Below are positions 42,591 to 52,415 of a stretch of 64,000 bases of DNA, one piece after another. The stretch's first letter is position 1. Each line of letters opens with the position of its first letter. Made by a program: the position numbers and the translations under genes. The notes below the pieces were generated by a model. The model searched no databases. It had not been told where the DNA came from and was given only the letters and a program-made list of their open reading frames with translations. The stretch is from a virus, in IMG/VR virus record IMGVR_UViG_3300025133_008097, positions 52,841-116,840 of that record. The stretch is one strand, 5' to 3'.

Positions 42591-43700
42591 ATGTCTTCGT
42601 TGTTAGAAGAAGCTATTGTTGACGCTAAAGCGCTTAAGGAAGCGGCATTAAAAAATGCCGAAACTGCTGTATTGGAAAAGTATTCAAGCGATGTAAAGCG
42701 CGCCCTAAACACTTTGTTAGAGCAGGAGGAAGACCCAACGGATATGGGCGACCTCGGTGGCGACTTGGACATGGGCCTTGGAGGCGGCGATGTTGCGCCC
42801 CCCACTGAACCGGGTGATGCATCCTTTTTAGAGGAAACTCCCTACGCATTTCAAACTGAGGAGCTTGATGCTCCTGCAGCGGATGAAATTGTAGAAATCG
42901 ATTTTGATGAATTGAAGACCCGTCTCGAAGAAGAAGAGGCCGAAGGAGAAATGGGATCCCCGGATGACATACTCGGGTCCGAAGACGTTGCAATGGAACT
43001 TCAGGAAGATGGGTATATTACGCCCCGCGAACTCGAAGATGACAGCGATGAAGATGTGGCGTCAGAGTTAGCCGAAGACGAAGATATTGAACTTTCGGAA
43101 GAGATGATTGATTCTTTGGTCAGCGAACTTCTTAATGTTGATATGAATCCAGAACTTCAGGGATGGTCCTCCCTAGGCTCCGCTTATAATAGTACGGAGC
43201 AGGCCAATAATGATGAAATGGCTGCAGCCGCAGCGGCCCACCTCGACGAAGACGAGGAATTAGAAGAGAAAGCAGAGACGGTTTCAACACCGGACGATGT
43301 CGATCTTTATGAGGCAAAAATCAAGAATCTTAATGTTTCTGTTAGAGAGCTACACGCTCTGTTACAAGAGGCCAAGGTCCAACTGAAAAGTTTGAACTTG
43401 GCAAATGCCAAACTTGTTTACCAAAACAAGGCATTAGGCAGCACCTCCTTGAATGAGCGACAAAAAACTAAAATTGTCGAAGCTGTTAGTCGTGCCAATT
43501 CGGCTCAAGAAGCGAAAATCTTGTTTGAAACCATTCAAAACGCAGTGAGCGTCTCGAACTCTACGAATAGTTCTAGGCCACAAACACTTCGTGAAGCAGT
43601 TTCCAAGCATACATCTTTGCTCCTGAGTGCTCAGAAAGAAAGTAAGGCAACCCCAGATCCTAGAATGGATCGAATGCTGCGTTTAGCAGGATTAGACTAA
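42591..43700 (+). CDS. prohead scaffold / core protein (gp22-like)
   Basis: A 369-residue, very acidic protein directly before the major capsid gene, where T4 places gp22. The N-terminus is helical (L-L-E-E-A-I-V-D-A-K-A), the middle is an Asp/Glu/Gly-rich region, and the C-terminal part from about residue 246 is a coiled coil with A-K-L-V-Y-Q-N-K-A-L followed by L-N-E-R-Q-K-T-K-I-V-E-A-V, a pattern typical of gp22-type core proteins. Such scaffolds fill the prohead and are degraded by the gp21-type protease; several [L/I]-x-E sites are present. Confidence 0.8.
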   Translation: MSSLLEEAIVDAKALKEAALKNAETAVLEKYSSDVKRALNTLLEQEEDPTDMGDLGGDLDMGLGGGDVAPPTEPGDASFLEETPYAFQTEELDAPAADEIVEIDFDELKTRLEEEEAEGEMGSPDDILGSEDVAMELQEDGYITPRELEDDSDEDVASELAEDEDIELSEEMIDSLVSELLNVDMNPELQGWSSLGSAYNSTEQANNDEMAAAAAAHLDEDEELEEKAETVSTPDDVDLYEAKIKNLNVSVRELHALLQEAKVQLKSLNLANAKLVYQNKALGSTSLNERQKTKIVEAVSRANSAQEAKILFETIQNAVSVSNSTNSSRPQTLREAVSKHTSLLLSAQKESKATPDPRMDRMLRLAGLD

Positions 43701-43724
43701 ATTATACTATAGGAGGTTAAAAAA

Positions 43725-45563
43725 ATGTCTATCGTACAAAAATTAACCGAAGGTATCGTTAACCGCGATCTCTCTACGGAAGGCGCCGCTCTCATTGCAA
43801 AATGGGAGAATACGGGTCTTCTTGAGGGTATCGGCGATGATGCCGCTCGGAACGGGATGGCCCGATTGCTTGAGAACCAGGCAAAAGAGTTACTCCGTGA
43901 GTCGTCCAGCATGGCTGCTGGCGACGTTGAGGGCTTTGCGGCTGTCGCATTTCCCCTCGTTCGCCGCGTTTTCGGTGGCTTAATTGCCAACGATCTCGTA
44001 AGCGTACAACCGATGAGCTTGCCCTCGGGCCTCATCTTCTTCCTGGACTTTGTGTATTCACCTGATGTTGGTGATCGCTCATCCACTAACGGCCGCCTTG
44101 GCGCCGAGCCCAACAAATCCATCTATGGTGGTGGAATTGTCGGTTCGCAGATCACTGGTGGTATCAACCTAGCTTCCGGATCAAATCCAGAAGTTGGTCC
44201 GTATGCCCTTAACAACGGTTATGCGTCCCCGACTGGTTCGGCAACTTTGGCCGGCACTAGCTGGACGATCGTTGCTTCCGGTACTGCGGGTGATTACTAC
44301 GCTACTGGTGGTTTTGGAGCCAGTAAGCACGTCACGCTTGGTTCGCTTTGCGACTTTGATGTGGATCTGTCGGGATCCCCCGTCCTCGTCGCTGAAGTGG
44401 CCCTGTCCTCGTTCAACTTTGAGGGCGAAGAGCTTAACAAGGATGACTTTGTGGCAGTTCAGGTTTCCGGTTCTGGTGGATCTGGTGGCGTTGGTGGTTT
44501 CAACTTCCTCGCCGGTTCAGGTTCTGCGAACAATGGTTCCGCTGGTGGTCACATTCGACTTGTTCGACGTCTCACCCAGTACAGCTCTGCTTCGCAGGGT
44601 GGCCCAATTGGCGACCGCGCTTCGAGCAACGTGCTCCTGGTCTTCGAGGGAACTTCTACCCTTACGCAAGCGATGATTGCTAAGTCGCTTACGGGTTCAC
44701 AAGCTGCCGCGAACACCTGGTCATGGCCCGAGACTGACGACTTCGACAATGGCGGAGCCCTTGGTTCTGTTATTGGTGGAGCGGAATGGGGACTTGAGAA
44801 TAGTCCGAACATTCCGGAGATCGACATCAAGGTCGACAGTGTAGCCGTCACCGCGGTTACCAAGAAGCTCAAGGCTAAGTGGACCCCGGAGTTAGGACAA
44901 GATCTTAACGCCTACCACAACCTTGACGCTGAGGTCGAGCTTACTCAGATTCTGTCTGAGCAGATCGCTCTTGAAATTGATCGCGAGATCCTTGAGGACC
45001 TCGTTCGTGGCTCAACCGCTGGCATCCGCCACTGGTCCCGTGCTGCTGGTCGTTTCGTCAACCGCGAAACTGGTGTGGAAATGGGTGCCTCTACGACGCC
45101 TGACTTCACTGGTAACGTTAGTGAGTGGTATGAGACCCTCGTTGAGACCATCAACGATGTTTCTGCCCAGATCCACCGCAAGACTCTGCGCGGTGCTGCC
45201 AACTTCGTCGTCTGCGGACCTGAAGTTGCCAACATCCTTGAGTTCACCGCTGGCTTCCGCGCTAACGTGACTGCTGATAGTGATCGTGGCGATATTGGAA
45301 CCGTGAAGGTTGGTTCACTTTCGAAGAAGTTCGACATTTATGTCGATCCGTACTTCCCGCGTACTTTGGTCCTCGTTGGCCGACGCGGAGGTAGCTTCCT
45401 AGAGAGTGGCTATGTTTACGCTCCGTACGTGCCACTGCAGACTACGCCTACAATCTTCGGTGTTGAAGATTTCGTGCCCCGTAAGGGAGTCATGACTCGA
45501 TACGCCAAGAAGATGGTGCGTCCTGACATGTACGGTCTTGTGATTGTACAAGATCTAGTCTAG
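43725..45563 (+). CDS. major capsid protein (gp23-like)
   Basis: A 612-residue protein behind a strong TAGGAGGTTA site. The N-terminus (KWENTGLLEG, M-A-R-L-L-E-N-Q) and the block P-L-V-R-R-V-F-G-G-L-I-A-N-D-L-V-S-V-Q-P-M, P-S-G are characteristic of T4-type capsid proteins. L57-R58-E59 lies just before an S-S-S-M-A-A stretch and fits the prohead protease consensus; T4 gp23 is cut after E65 in the same context, so the mature protein probably starts at S60. Residues about 120-350 hold a Gly/Ser-rich insertion. A strong terminator follows the gene. Confidence 0.93.
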   Translation: MSIVQKLTEGIVNRDLSTEGAALIAKWENTGLLEGIGDDAARNGMARLLENQAKELLRESSSMAAGDVEGFAAVAFPLVRRVFGGLIANDLVSVQPMSLPSGLIFFLDFVYSPDVGDRSSTNGRLGAEPNKSIYGGGIVGSQITGGINLASGSNPEVGPYALNNGYASPTGSATLAGTSWTIVASGTAGDYYATGGFGASKHVTLGSLCDFDVDLSGSPVLVAEVALSSFNFEGEELNKDDFVAVQVSGSGGSGGVGGFNFLAGSGSANNGSAGGHIRLVRRLTQYSSASQGGPIGDRASSNVLLVFEGTSTLTQAMIAKSLTGSQAAANTWSWPETDDFDNGGALGSVIGGAEWGLENSPNIPEIDIKVDSVAVTAVTKKLKAKWTPELGQDLNAYHNLDAEVELTQILSEQIALEIDREILEDLVRGSTAGIRHWSRAAGRFVNRETGVEMGASTTPDFTGNVSEWYETLVETINDVSAQIHRKTLRGAANFVVCGPEVANILEFTAGFRANVTADSDRGDIGTVKVGSLSKKFDIYVDPYFPRTLVLVGRRGGSFLESGYVYAPYVPLQTTPTIFGVEDFVPRKGVMTRYAKKMVRPDMYGLVIVQDLV

Positions 45564-45586
45564 AGCTGACTTCGGTCAACTTTTCT

Positions 45587-45622
45587 GAAAGCCCCGGCTC
45601 GAAAGAGCCGGGGCTTTCTATT
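45587..45622 (+). terminator. rho-independent terminator with GAAA loop
   Basis: A perfect 14-bp GC-rich stem (45587-45600 with 45605-45618) is closed by a GAAA tetraloop and followed by TATTTA. It lies 23 bases after the major capsid gene stop and should end transcripts that carry the capsid gene at high level. Confidence 0.88.
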
Positions 45623-45649
45623 TAGTAATGAACAAAAGAGGTATTATCA

Positions 45650-46918
45650 ATGGCAATCCCTAATTTACAACCCGCCTCCACGAGTAATTCTAATATTTTA
45701 CCCGTTACGGGAGCGATTGCAAATGTATCTAGCTCGTTGCCATTTGGAATATATGTAGAGTCCGGTCCCTTTTTGTCTGGCGCCGTCGATCAGGTGGCTT
45801 ATACCTACAAGAAGTTAGGCGGAGATGTACTCGATATTGAGTTAAGCGAAGGAAATGTATATGCTGCTTACGAAGAAGCTGTATTAGAGTATTCCTATCT
45901 TATTAATCTTCATCAGACAAAAAATTCGCTATCGAATTATTTAGGCGCAGCAACAGCCTCTTTTAATCAAGATGGACAGATTGAATCAGGGTCAGCTCTT
46001 TCGGGATCGGACATCGAGCTACGCTACCCCAGGTTCGACTATGGTTACGTCCGCCGGATATCCGAAGGTTTAGCCACCGAGACGGGATTCGGCGGCCTCA
46101 CCCCTATTTATTCAGCTTCATTCTCCACTATTCCACAACGACAAGATTATGATCTTCAGACCTTAATTTCTTCGTCGTCCTCTGCTGATACGACGGTGCC
46201 ATATTATGGTGCAGTACAAGATAAGAGAATTATAGTTCGTAAAGTATTTTTTAAGAGCCCGCGTGCCATGTGGAGATTTTATGGTTATTACGGGGGCTTC
46301 TCCGTTGTGGGAAATATGAGAACCTATGGGCAGTTTGCGGATGACTCCACGTTTGACATTATACCGGTGTGGCAGAACAAACTACAGGCTATGGCCTATG
46401 AAGATGCTATATATACACGGACCTCTCATTATTCTTATGAGATTAAAGACAACATGCTCAGGCTTTTCCCCACCCCTGATGACACAAGTCCCAAAAGCTT
46501 TTGGATCCAGTTCACAATTGATAATCAATACGAACCATGGGACGACACTGGCCGCGGCTCCACGGGATCAAAGGGCATAAATAATCTTAACACCGTTCCC
46601 TTTAATAATCTGCCATACTCCAGTATCAATTCTATTGGAAAACAGTGGATCAGGCGCTTTGCACTAGCGCTCACTAAGGAAATGCTGGGGCAAATTCGGG
46701 GCAAGTTTGCCTCCATTCCAATCCCAGGTGAAAGTGTTACACTCAATGCATCGGATCTTTTAAGTCAAGCTGCCGCCGAACAGAGTGCTCTGCGGGATGA
46801 GCTAAAGGCGATTCTGGATATGATTACTTACGATAAGCTGGCTGAGGTTGATTCAAGTATGCAAGACTCAGCCGAAAAAGTTCTTTCCAATGTGCCGACT
46901 GGCATCTACGTAGGCTAG
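45650..46918 (+). CDS. putative neck / head-tail adaptor protein
   Basis: A 422-residue protein. Residues about 55-100 (L-D-I-E-L-S-E-G-N-V-Y-A-A-Y-E-E-A-V-L-E-Y) match the helical start of adaptor-type proteins I associate with marine myoviruses. Later blocks such as Y-G-G-F-S-V-V-G-N-M and F-D-I-I-P-V-W-Q-N-K-L-Q-A-M also look conserved. Its place between capsid and tail terminator genes fits a gp13-like neck role. The assignment is by pattern and order; T4 gp13 similarity cannot be shown by eye. Confidence 0.55.
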   Translation: MAIPNLQPASTSNSNILPVTGAIANVSSSLPFGIYVESGPFLSGAVDQVAYTYKKLGGDVLDIELSEGNVYAAYEEAVLEYSYLINLHQTKNSLSNYLGAATASFNQDGQIESGSALSGSDIELRYPRFDYGYVRRISEGLATETGFGGLTPIYSASFSTIPQRQDYDLQTLISSSSSADTTVPYYGAVQDKRIIVRKVFFKSPRAMWRFYGYYGGFSVVGNMRTYGQFADDSTFDIIPVWQNKLQAMAYEDAIYTRTSHYSYEIKDNMLRLFPTPDDTSPKSFWIQFTIDNQYEPWDDTGRGSTGSKGINNLNTVPFNNLPYSSINSIGKQWIRRFALALTKEMLGQIRGKFASIPIPGESVTLNASDLLSQAAAEQSALRDELKAILDMITYDKLAEVDSSMQDSAEKVLSNVPTGIYVG

Positions 46919-46931
46919 GGGGACCTGGACT

Positions 46932-47891
46932 ATGGCTCGGAGTAAGCGCACACAAGAAGAAATTCAAAAAAAGACAAGAGACAAAAGGTATGCTTATATT
47001 GGCGACAAGGAAATTGAGGATAAGCTTGAAGAAATAACACTCCAGCCATCGGGCTTGGAAACTATCGATCGTGCGGTCTTAGACTTTGTAAATGCGGACC
47101 TTGACCTCCAGCTTGTTTCTAATGAAGGGTTTAAAAAAGTGCCCGTGTTATGGACGACCACAGAGCGCGCCTACCAAGTCAAAGACGATAAAGAACTTAG
47201 AGACAAAGACGGCACCCTTATCTTGCCCCTCATTACTATCGCACGCACAGGTGTTAATAAAGAACCTAACCGCCGCGGCCTGCCTTATGCCAACCTTTAC
47301 CCGGTTCCCGACGCCCGCGGAGGTACTATTACAATTGCTCGCGGAATTAATCAACAGAAAACTGCTCAATTCCAAAATGCCTATGCGAATCGGCGCTACG
47401 GCGTAAATTCTCAAGTCCGCTCTGCACGCTATAGCGTAAACAAGCGGCTGATGAGCACGCAACGTGTGGTTTATGAAACTGTTACAATTCCTCTCCCAGT
47501 CTGGGTGACCGTTACATATGAAATTGCGTTGCGCTGTGAGTATCAACAACAAATGAATGAACTTATAAGACCGTTTTTTACAATTGCGGGCAATTCCCGG
47601 ATGCCTAGGCGCATAAAAGCACAGGGGCATGCCTATGAAGTCTTCATTAATGGCTCTTTTGCCGACAACTCTAATCAAACCAATTTGGGGATGGAGCAGC
47701 GCAATTATGAAACCATTGTTACCATGGAGGTGTTGGGGTACTTGATTGGGGAAGGTGAAAACCAAGAACCTCCTTCAATTGTTAGACGGGAAAACGCAGT
47801 GGAATATCGTATTGGCCGCGAGCGCACCGTCTTTGACGACGCACCAGTTACTCGCAAAGGACAAGAGGAGGGATGGTATCGTAAGTCCTAA
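46932..47891 (+). CDS. tail terminator / sheath stabiliser (gp15-like)
   Basis: A 319-residue protein. The core pattern matches T4 gp15: a V-P-V-L-W-T-T-T strand, then L-P-L-I-T-I-A-R, then W-V-T-V-T-Y-E-I-A-L-R with a following helix N-E-L-I-R-P-F-F, and Y-E-T-I-V-T-M-E-V-L-G-Y-L-I. Gp15 caps the finished tail and joins it to the neck. The position directly before the sheath gene agrees. The N-terminal 45 residues are charged and extra compared with T4. Confidence 0.72.
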   Translation: MARSKRTQEEIQKKTRDKRYAYIGDKEIEDKLEEITLQPSGLETIDRAVLDFVNADLDLQLVSNEGFKKVPVLWTTTERAYQVKDDKELRDKDGTLILPLITIARTGVNKEPNRRGLPYANLYPVPDARGGTITIARGINQQKTAQFQNAYANRRYGVNSQVRSARYSVNKRLMSTQRVVYETVTIPLPVWVTVTYEIALRCEYQQQMNELIRPFFTIAGNSRMPRRIKAQGHAYEVFINGSFADNSNQTNLGMEQRNYETIVTMEVLGYLIGEGENQEPPSIVRRENAVEYRIGRERTVFDDAPVTRKGQEEGWYRKS

Positions 47892-47996
47892 CTGCGATAC
47901 TGGAATCGTGAATTTATCCACTTTAGAAGAGAATAAGTCTGTTACCATTATAAGATACTATTTAATAAGACCATTCAGTCATAGGAGAGCTAACTA
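47892..47996 (+). other. 105-base gap before sheath gene
   Basis: It contains a good ribosome binding site (TAGGAGAG) for the sheath gene and an AT-rich stretch. I see no convincing promoter or terminator. Confidence 0.5.
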
Positions 47997-50900
47997 ATGT
48001 CAGTTAAAAACTTTAGATTTGTTTCGCCGGGAGTTTTTGTTGATGAAATCGACAATTCGCAGCTTCCTGCATCGCCCGCAGGCATCGGGCCTGTCATCAT
48101 CGGCCGCGCAGCCAAAGGCCCGGGCCTTCGCCCGGTTTCCGTCAATTCTTTTGAAGATTTTGTGAACGTCTTCGGTGCCCCGAGCCCCGGCAGAGGAGGT
48201 TCGGATGTTTGGCGCACCGGCGCCAATACTACGGCCCCCACATATGGTGCGTACGCGGCGCAGGCTTATCTTAAAAACAGTTCTCCCCTTACTTATGTGC
48301 GACTTCTAGGCGCCGAAGGCGAAGGTTCTCTCTCCGGCGAAGGAAACTCCGGTTGGACCGGGACTCAGGCCTGGGGCTTAGTAGTTTTTGAGGCACTTCC
48401 TTGGTCAGGCGATTTTACCACCTCCGGCTCTAATGCGACGGGATCTTTTGAAGGAGCCCTCGCCGCCATTTTCTATAGCACCGGCTCAAGCCCGGCCCTT
48501 CTTCAGATGTCGGGGAACATTGTGGCGGCTACCGGCTCCACAGCTACCACTGGTATTGCTTCTTCGGGCTCGTCGGTTATCGTTAAGGACACCGGCGTAC
48601 CTTATGAGTTTAATATGCTCATTAAAAGCTATGATGGGACGAACGACCTGAAAACGGTTTTTAATTTTACCAACTCCGATTCCAAATATATTCGTAAGGT
48701 TTTTAATACCAATCCTCAAAAAACCAATAGCGCGATAAACACTGATACGGATAATTACTGGCTTGGGGAGACTTTTGATCGCCACATGAAGGCCAACATT
48801 CCTTCAACAGCAACAACTTACGCCGCTATTGTTCCCCTTACAAACGCGAGCAACGGAACTGCAGCCGGACACCGAGACCCCCTCCAGGCTGCGCAATCTC
48901 CACTTATTTTAGGCTGCGATGTTTTACAGCGTGGTACTTCGACTAACAGCTATAACGTGGAATTAATGCCCGGTCTTTTCACCGTGCATGCTCTAGAAGA
49001 GCCCGGCTCTTGGACTAATAAGAACCTCAAGGTCTCCATTCAGAGCATCAAGAGTTCTACTAACGAGTCCACGGCCTATGGTAGTTTCTCGGTCGTTGTA
49101 AGAAAGTTGGATGACAGTGATAATGTTGTTAAGGTTGTCGAGCAGTTCGATAATTGCAACCTCAATCCGGATTCTCTGGACTATGTCGCGCGCAAGATCG
49201 GAGATCGCCGCCGCGAATGGGTGGCGGCCGAACGTCGATACCGCGTCGAGGGACAGTACGACAGCCGATCAGACTACATTCGTGTGGCCATGGCAGACGA
49301 TGTGGAGAGCTATGCGATTGACGCAGCGACTCTTCCTTTCGGTTTCCGCGGCATTATCAAGTACCTAGACGACAGCACCCTCACGATTAATGAAAGCAAA
49401 GGTAACTGGGTCAGTGCATCCTCTACTATCGGTGGCGATTATCGCTACAGTGCTTCCACAGCTGTGGGAGGCTTCGCCGGAGACGAGAATAGCAACACTT
49501 CGGTTTTCTCTATCAGTGGATCAGCCCTCACGGCGTCTGTGCTAAATCCGGCACCTGAATTCCGCGTAAGCGCTTCGGCTGGCAATCTTGCTAGCCCCAC
49601 GGATGCCTACTTCGGAATGCAAACCACCCGAACTGCTGGCGGTACCACTTTTGATGACTCCAACGTGGACCTCTATATGGCCCGCGGCGGACTTGTTACT
49701 TCAATGTTCGGCGGCCCAGCAGCCAACATCTCTGAACGCTCCACGTGGTTTACTTTGGATGATATTACGGGCTCTGGTGGCTTTGCTTACTGGGTATCTG
49801 GTTCTCACGCAGCGGGTACTTCGCTCACCTGTCAGTCGGGCGCAGTCTCTGGCGTCCTGGGCGCCGGCTTCGACCGCTTTACGGTACCGTTGTACGGCGG
49901 CTTTGATGGTCTCGATATCACCGAGATGAATCCTTTCCGGAATTCGTTACTCAACGGTATTAGCAGTATCTCTGATCAGAACAGCTATCAGTTTAACAGT
50001 ATCAAGAGAGCTATGGACTCTGTTTCGGACCCTGAGGTTGTCGAGATGAACCTTGCCTCTATGCCTGGTCTTACACACGAAGGTCTTACAAACCACTTAC
50101 TCAACATTTGTGAAGATCGCGCTGATGCCCTAGCGGTTATTGACTTGAAGGGCGGTTTCGCTCCTCGCGCCGATAGCACAAGTATCAGCCGAAACAACAC
50201 CGCGAGTGCCCTGAAGACAGTTATCAATAACTTGAGGGACCGAGCGCTTAACTCTTCGTATGGTTGTGCTTTCTATCCTTGGGTTCGCTCCCGCGACACC
50301 ATCGCTGGAAACATGGTTTGGCTGCCGCCTTCCATTGCTGCCCTTGGTACTTTCTCAAGTTCCCAGCGTAAAACGCAGGTGTGGTTCGCTCCCGCCGGCT
50401 TTAATCGCGGCGGACTCACAGAAGGATCAGCTGGTATTCCAGTCCTTGACGTGTCGCACCAGCTGCGACGCAAGGACCGTGACGACTTGTATGAGGCGAA
50501 CATTAACCCGATCGCCAAGTTCCCGGCAGAAGGCATTGTAATCTTTGGTCAGAAGACCCTGCAGGTTACCCCCTCCGCCCTCGATCGGATTAACGTGCGG
50601 CGCCTGATGATTTTCGTCAAGAAGCGCATCTCGCAAATGTCTTCGCGACTCCTCTTCGATCCTAACGTACAGATCACTTGGGATCGGTTCATCGGAATGG
50701 TGAAGCCTTTCTTAGGCGAAGTGCAGGGTAACTTTGGACTTAGCGATTTTAGGGTGGTTTTAGATGAGACGACAACCACTCCCGAGTTAGTCGATAGGAA
50801 CATCTTATATGCCCAGATTTTCTTGAAGCCCACCCGCGCCATCGAGTTCATTGCCATTGATTTCAATATTAGTCGCACGGGAGCATCTTTCGATGACTAA
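47997..50900 (+). CDS. tail sheath protein (gp18-like)
   Basis: A 967-residue protein. The start is typical of contractile sheaths: F-V-S-P-G-V-F-V-D-E-I-D, then G-P-V-I-I-G-R-A, then a P-L-T-Y-V-R-L-L strand. The C-terminal 300 residues are the conserved polymerising domain, with C-A-F-Y-P-W-V-R, W-L-P-P-S, A-P-A-G-F-N-R-G, and L-M-I-F-V-K-K-R-I-S. Length is about 300 residues more than T4 gp18, the extra being a Ser/Gly/Thr-rich surface region in the middle. It contracts to drive the tube through the host envelope. Confidence 0.93.
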   Translation: MSVKNFRFVSPGVFVDEIDNSQLPASPAGIGPVIIGRAAKGPGLRPVSVNSFEDFVNVFGAPSPGRGGSDVWRTGANTTAPTYGAYAAQAYLKNSSPLTYVRLLGAEGEGSLSGEGNSGWTGTQAWGLVVFEALPWSGDFTTSGSNATGSFEGALAAIFYSTGSSPALLQMSGNIVAATGSTATTGIASSGSSVIVKDTGVPYEFNMLIKSYDGTNDLKTVFNFTNSDSKYIRKVFNTNPQKTNSAINTDTDNYWLGETFDRHMKANIPSTATTYAAIVPLTNASNGTAAGHRDPLQAAQSPLILGCDVLQRGTSTNSYNVELMPGLFTVHALEEPGSWTNKNLKVSIQSIKSSTNESTAYGSFSVVVRKLDDSDNVVKVVEQFDNCNLNPDSLDYVARKIGDRRREWVAAERRYRVEGQYDSRSDYIRVAMADDVESYAIDAATLPFGFRGIIKYLDDSTLTINESKGNWVSASSTIGGDYRYSASTAVGGFAGDENSNTSVFSISGSALTASVLNPAPEFRVSASAGNLASPTDAYFGMQTTRTAGGTTFDDSNVDLYMARGGLVTSMFGGPAANISERSTWFTLDDITGSGGFAYWVSGSHAAGTSLTCQSGAVSGVLGAGFDRFTVPLYGGFDGLDITEMNPFRNSLLNGISSISDQNSYQFNSIKRAMDSVSDPEVVEMNLASMPGLTHEGLTNHLLNICEDRADALAVIDLKGGFAPRADSTSISRNNTASALKTVINNLRDRALNSSYGCAFYPWVRSRDTIAGNMVWLPPSIAALGTFSSSQRKTQVWFAPAGFNRGGLTEGSAGIPVLDVSHQLRRKDRDDLYEANINPIAKFPAEGIVIFGQKTLQVTPSALDRINVRRLMIFVKKRISQMSSRLLFDPNVQITWDRFIGMVKPFLGEVQGNFGLSDFRVVLDETTTTPELVDRNILYAQIFLKPTRAIEFIAIDFNISRTGASFDD

Positions 50901-50968
50901 AAAGAGAAATGAAAGGATTTTTCAAGGAGCGTATCTAGTTAATACAGCCCTTCTAGGAGATTATTAAA

Positions 50969-51523
50969 ATGCCATTTTGGACACTACCCGGCTCAGAGCC
51001 GAAAAGACAACATCGATTTACGGTTAACTTTTCCGGGATCGGTATGTATAAGCTCTATTTAGCCAAATCAGCGACGAAGCCTTCTTTTGAAGTAAGCGAA
51101 ACCGAGCACAAATTCTTAGGAAATACCTATTACTATCCCGGGTCCGTAACATGGAATGAAGTTACGGTGACCTTGGTTAACTCAGTTGACCCTGATGGCC
51201 AGGCCCTTCTCCTTAGGGCCCTCGAAGGATCGGGCTACCTTGTCCCCCCGGAACAGCGCAAGAAGCTAGGGACCACGCCGGGAACCATTAATAAGAAAGA
51301 CTCACAGCAGGCTTTGGGTACCGTTACCATTAAGGAACTTGATGGCGATGGTAGTAAGATTGCCGAGTGGACGCTCCGCAATGCTTTCATTAAGTCTGCC
51401 ACTTTTGGTGATTTGGACTATGATGGTGATGATTTACTTAATATTGAGATCGGAATGCGGTATGATTGGGCAGAGTATGATGGCCGTCAGATACCAACCA
51501 CCAACTTCGGCGCCGGTACTTAG
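50969..51523 (+). CDS. tail tube protein (gp19-like)
   Basis: A 184-residue protein with the gp19 pattern: P-K-R-Q-H-R-F-T-V-N-F near the start, A-T-K-P-S-F-E-V-S-E-T-E-H, a Y-Y-Y-P-G-S-V-T-W-N-E-V-T-V-T-L strand, and a C-terminal A-T-F-G-D-L-D-Y-D-G-D-D-L segment. Tube and sheath genes are adjacent, as in T4. A binding site TAGGAG precedes the ATG. Confidence 0.92.
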   Translation: MPFWTLPGSEPKRQHRFTVNFSGIGMYKLYLAKSATKPSFEVSETEHKFLGNTYYYPGSVTWNEVTVTLVNSVDPDGQALLLRALEGSGYLVPPEQRKKLGTTPGTINKKDSQQALGTVTIKELDGDGSKIAEWTLRNAFIKSATFGDLDYDGDDLLNIEIGMRYDWAEYDGRQIPTTNFGAGT

Positions 51524-51542
51524 AAAAGAAAGAAGGTAATGA

Positions 51543-52415
51543 ATGGCACAAAGAAACAATCTGGAGCGCGCTCTTGGAGGCAATCCAGTTAACCCGGACC
51601 AAGGAAGTCCGGCCCCTGCCGTTGAGGATAATTCTACAACAGCGTTTTCGTTTGTAACACCAACTGATTTTGTAGACCTCCCCAGCAAAGGCAGATTTTA
51701 TGGTGAAGGTCACCCTCTTCACGGCTCCGACACCGTTGAGATCCGTCATATGACGGCCAAAGAAGAAGATATTTTGACCTCTGAGTCTTTTCTTAAGAAA
51801 GGCGTCGCAGTCGATCGACTTCTTCAATCAGTAATCGTTAATAAACAAATCAAAGTAACCGACCTTTTGTTGGGAGATAAGAATGCGCTTATTATGGCGA
51901 CACGTATCACCGGCTTCGGCGCCGGCTATGAGACTCGCATAAAGTGCCCGGGCTGTGATGACATTTGCAACCACACCTTTAACCTACAAGAATTAGAATT
52001 GGACACTGCACAAGAGTTGCCCGAGAGCGCTACTCTTCTGCCTTCGGGCCACTTCGAGGTGGCACTAGAGATTGGGACAACAACTGTCACAGTCGAACTT
52101 AAACTTTTGACTGGCGCTGATGAGAACTCATGGACCGCCCGCAAGGCTAAACAAAAGAAGATGAACCTTCCCGAGTCGCCCATCACCAATCAACTCCATA
52201 TGATCATTCAGGGAGTTAATGGAATGTCGGACCCCAACTCTATCGCACAATTTATCGATGTGCTTCCGGCAAGCGCTTCCCGCAAATTGCGAGCCACTTA
52301 TGATAAGGTGGTACCTGACGTAGATTTAACTCAAGAGTTTACTTGTGACAATTGTCTGCATGAGGGGAGGATCGGCGTACCTTTGGGCGTCGACTTTTTT
52401 TGGCCTAACGTCTAA
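51543..52415 (+). CDS. baseplate protein with zinc-binding cysteines (gp26-type)
   Basis: A 290-residue member of the T4 baseplate gp26-type family: D-L-P-S-K-G-R-F-Y, then E-I-R-H-M-T-A-K-E-E-D-I-L, S-F-L-K-K-G-V-A-V-D-R-L-L. Two cysteine pairs (CPGCDD, then C at the following turn, and C-D-N-C near the end) suggest a zinc site, as in related contractile injection systems. The last codons read through a run of seven T (52395-52401). A +1 or -2 shift there would continue into the overlapping 89-codon frame, as discussed under findings. Confidence 0.82.
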   Translation: MAQRNNLERALGGNPVNPDQGSPAPAVEDNSTTAFSFVTPTDFVDLPSKGRFYGEGHPLHGSDTVEIRHMTAKEEDILTSESFLKKGVAVDRLLQSVIVNKQIKVTDLLLGDKNALIMATRITGFGAGYETRIKCPGCDDICNHTFNLQELELDTAQELPESATLLPSGHFEVALEIGTTTVTVELKLLTGADENSWTARKAKQKKMNLPESPITNQLHMIIQGVNGMSDPNSIAQFIDVLPASASRKLRATYDKVVPDVDLTQEFTCDNCLHEGRIGVPLGVDFFWPNV

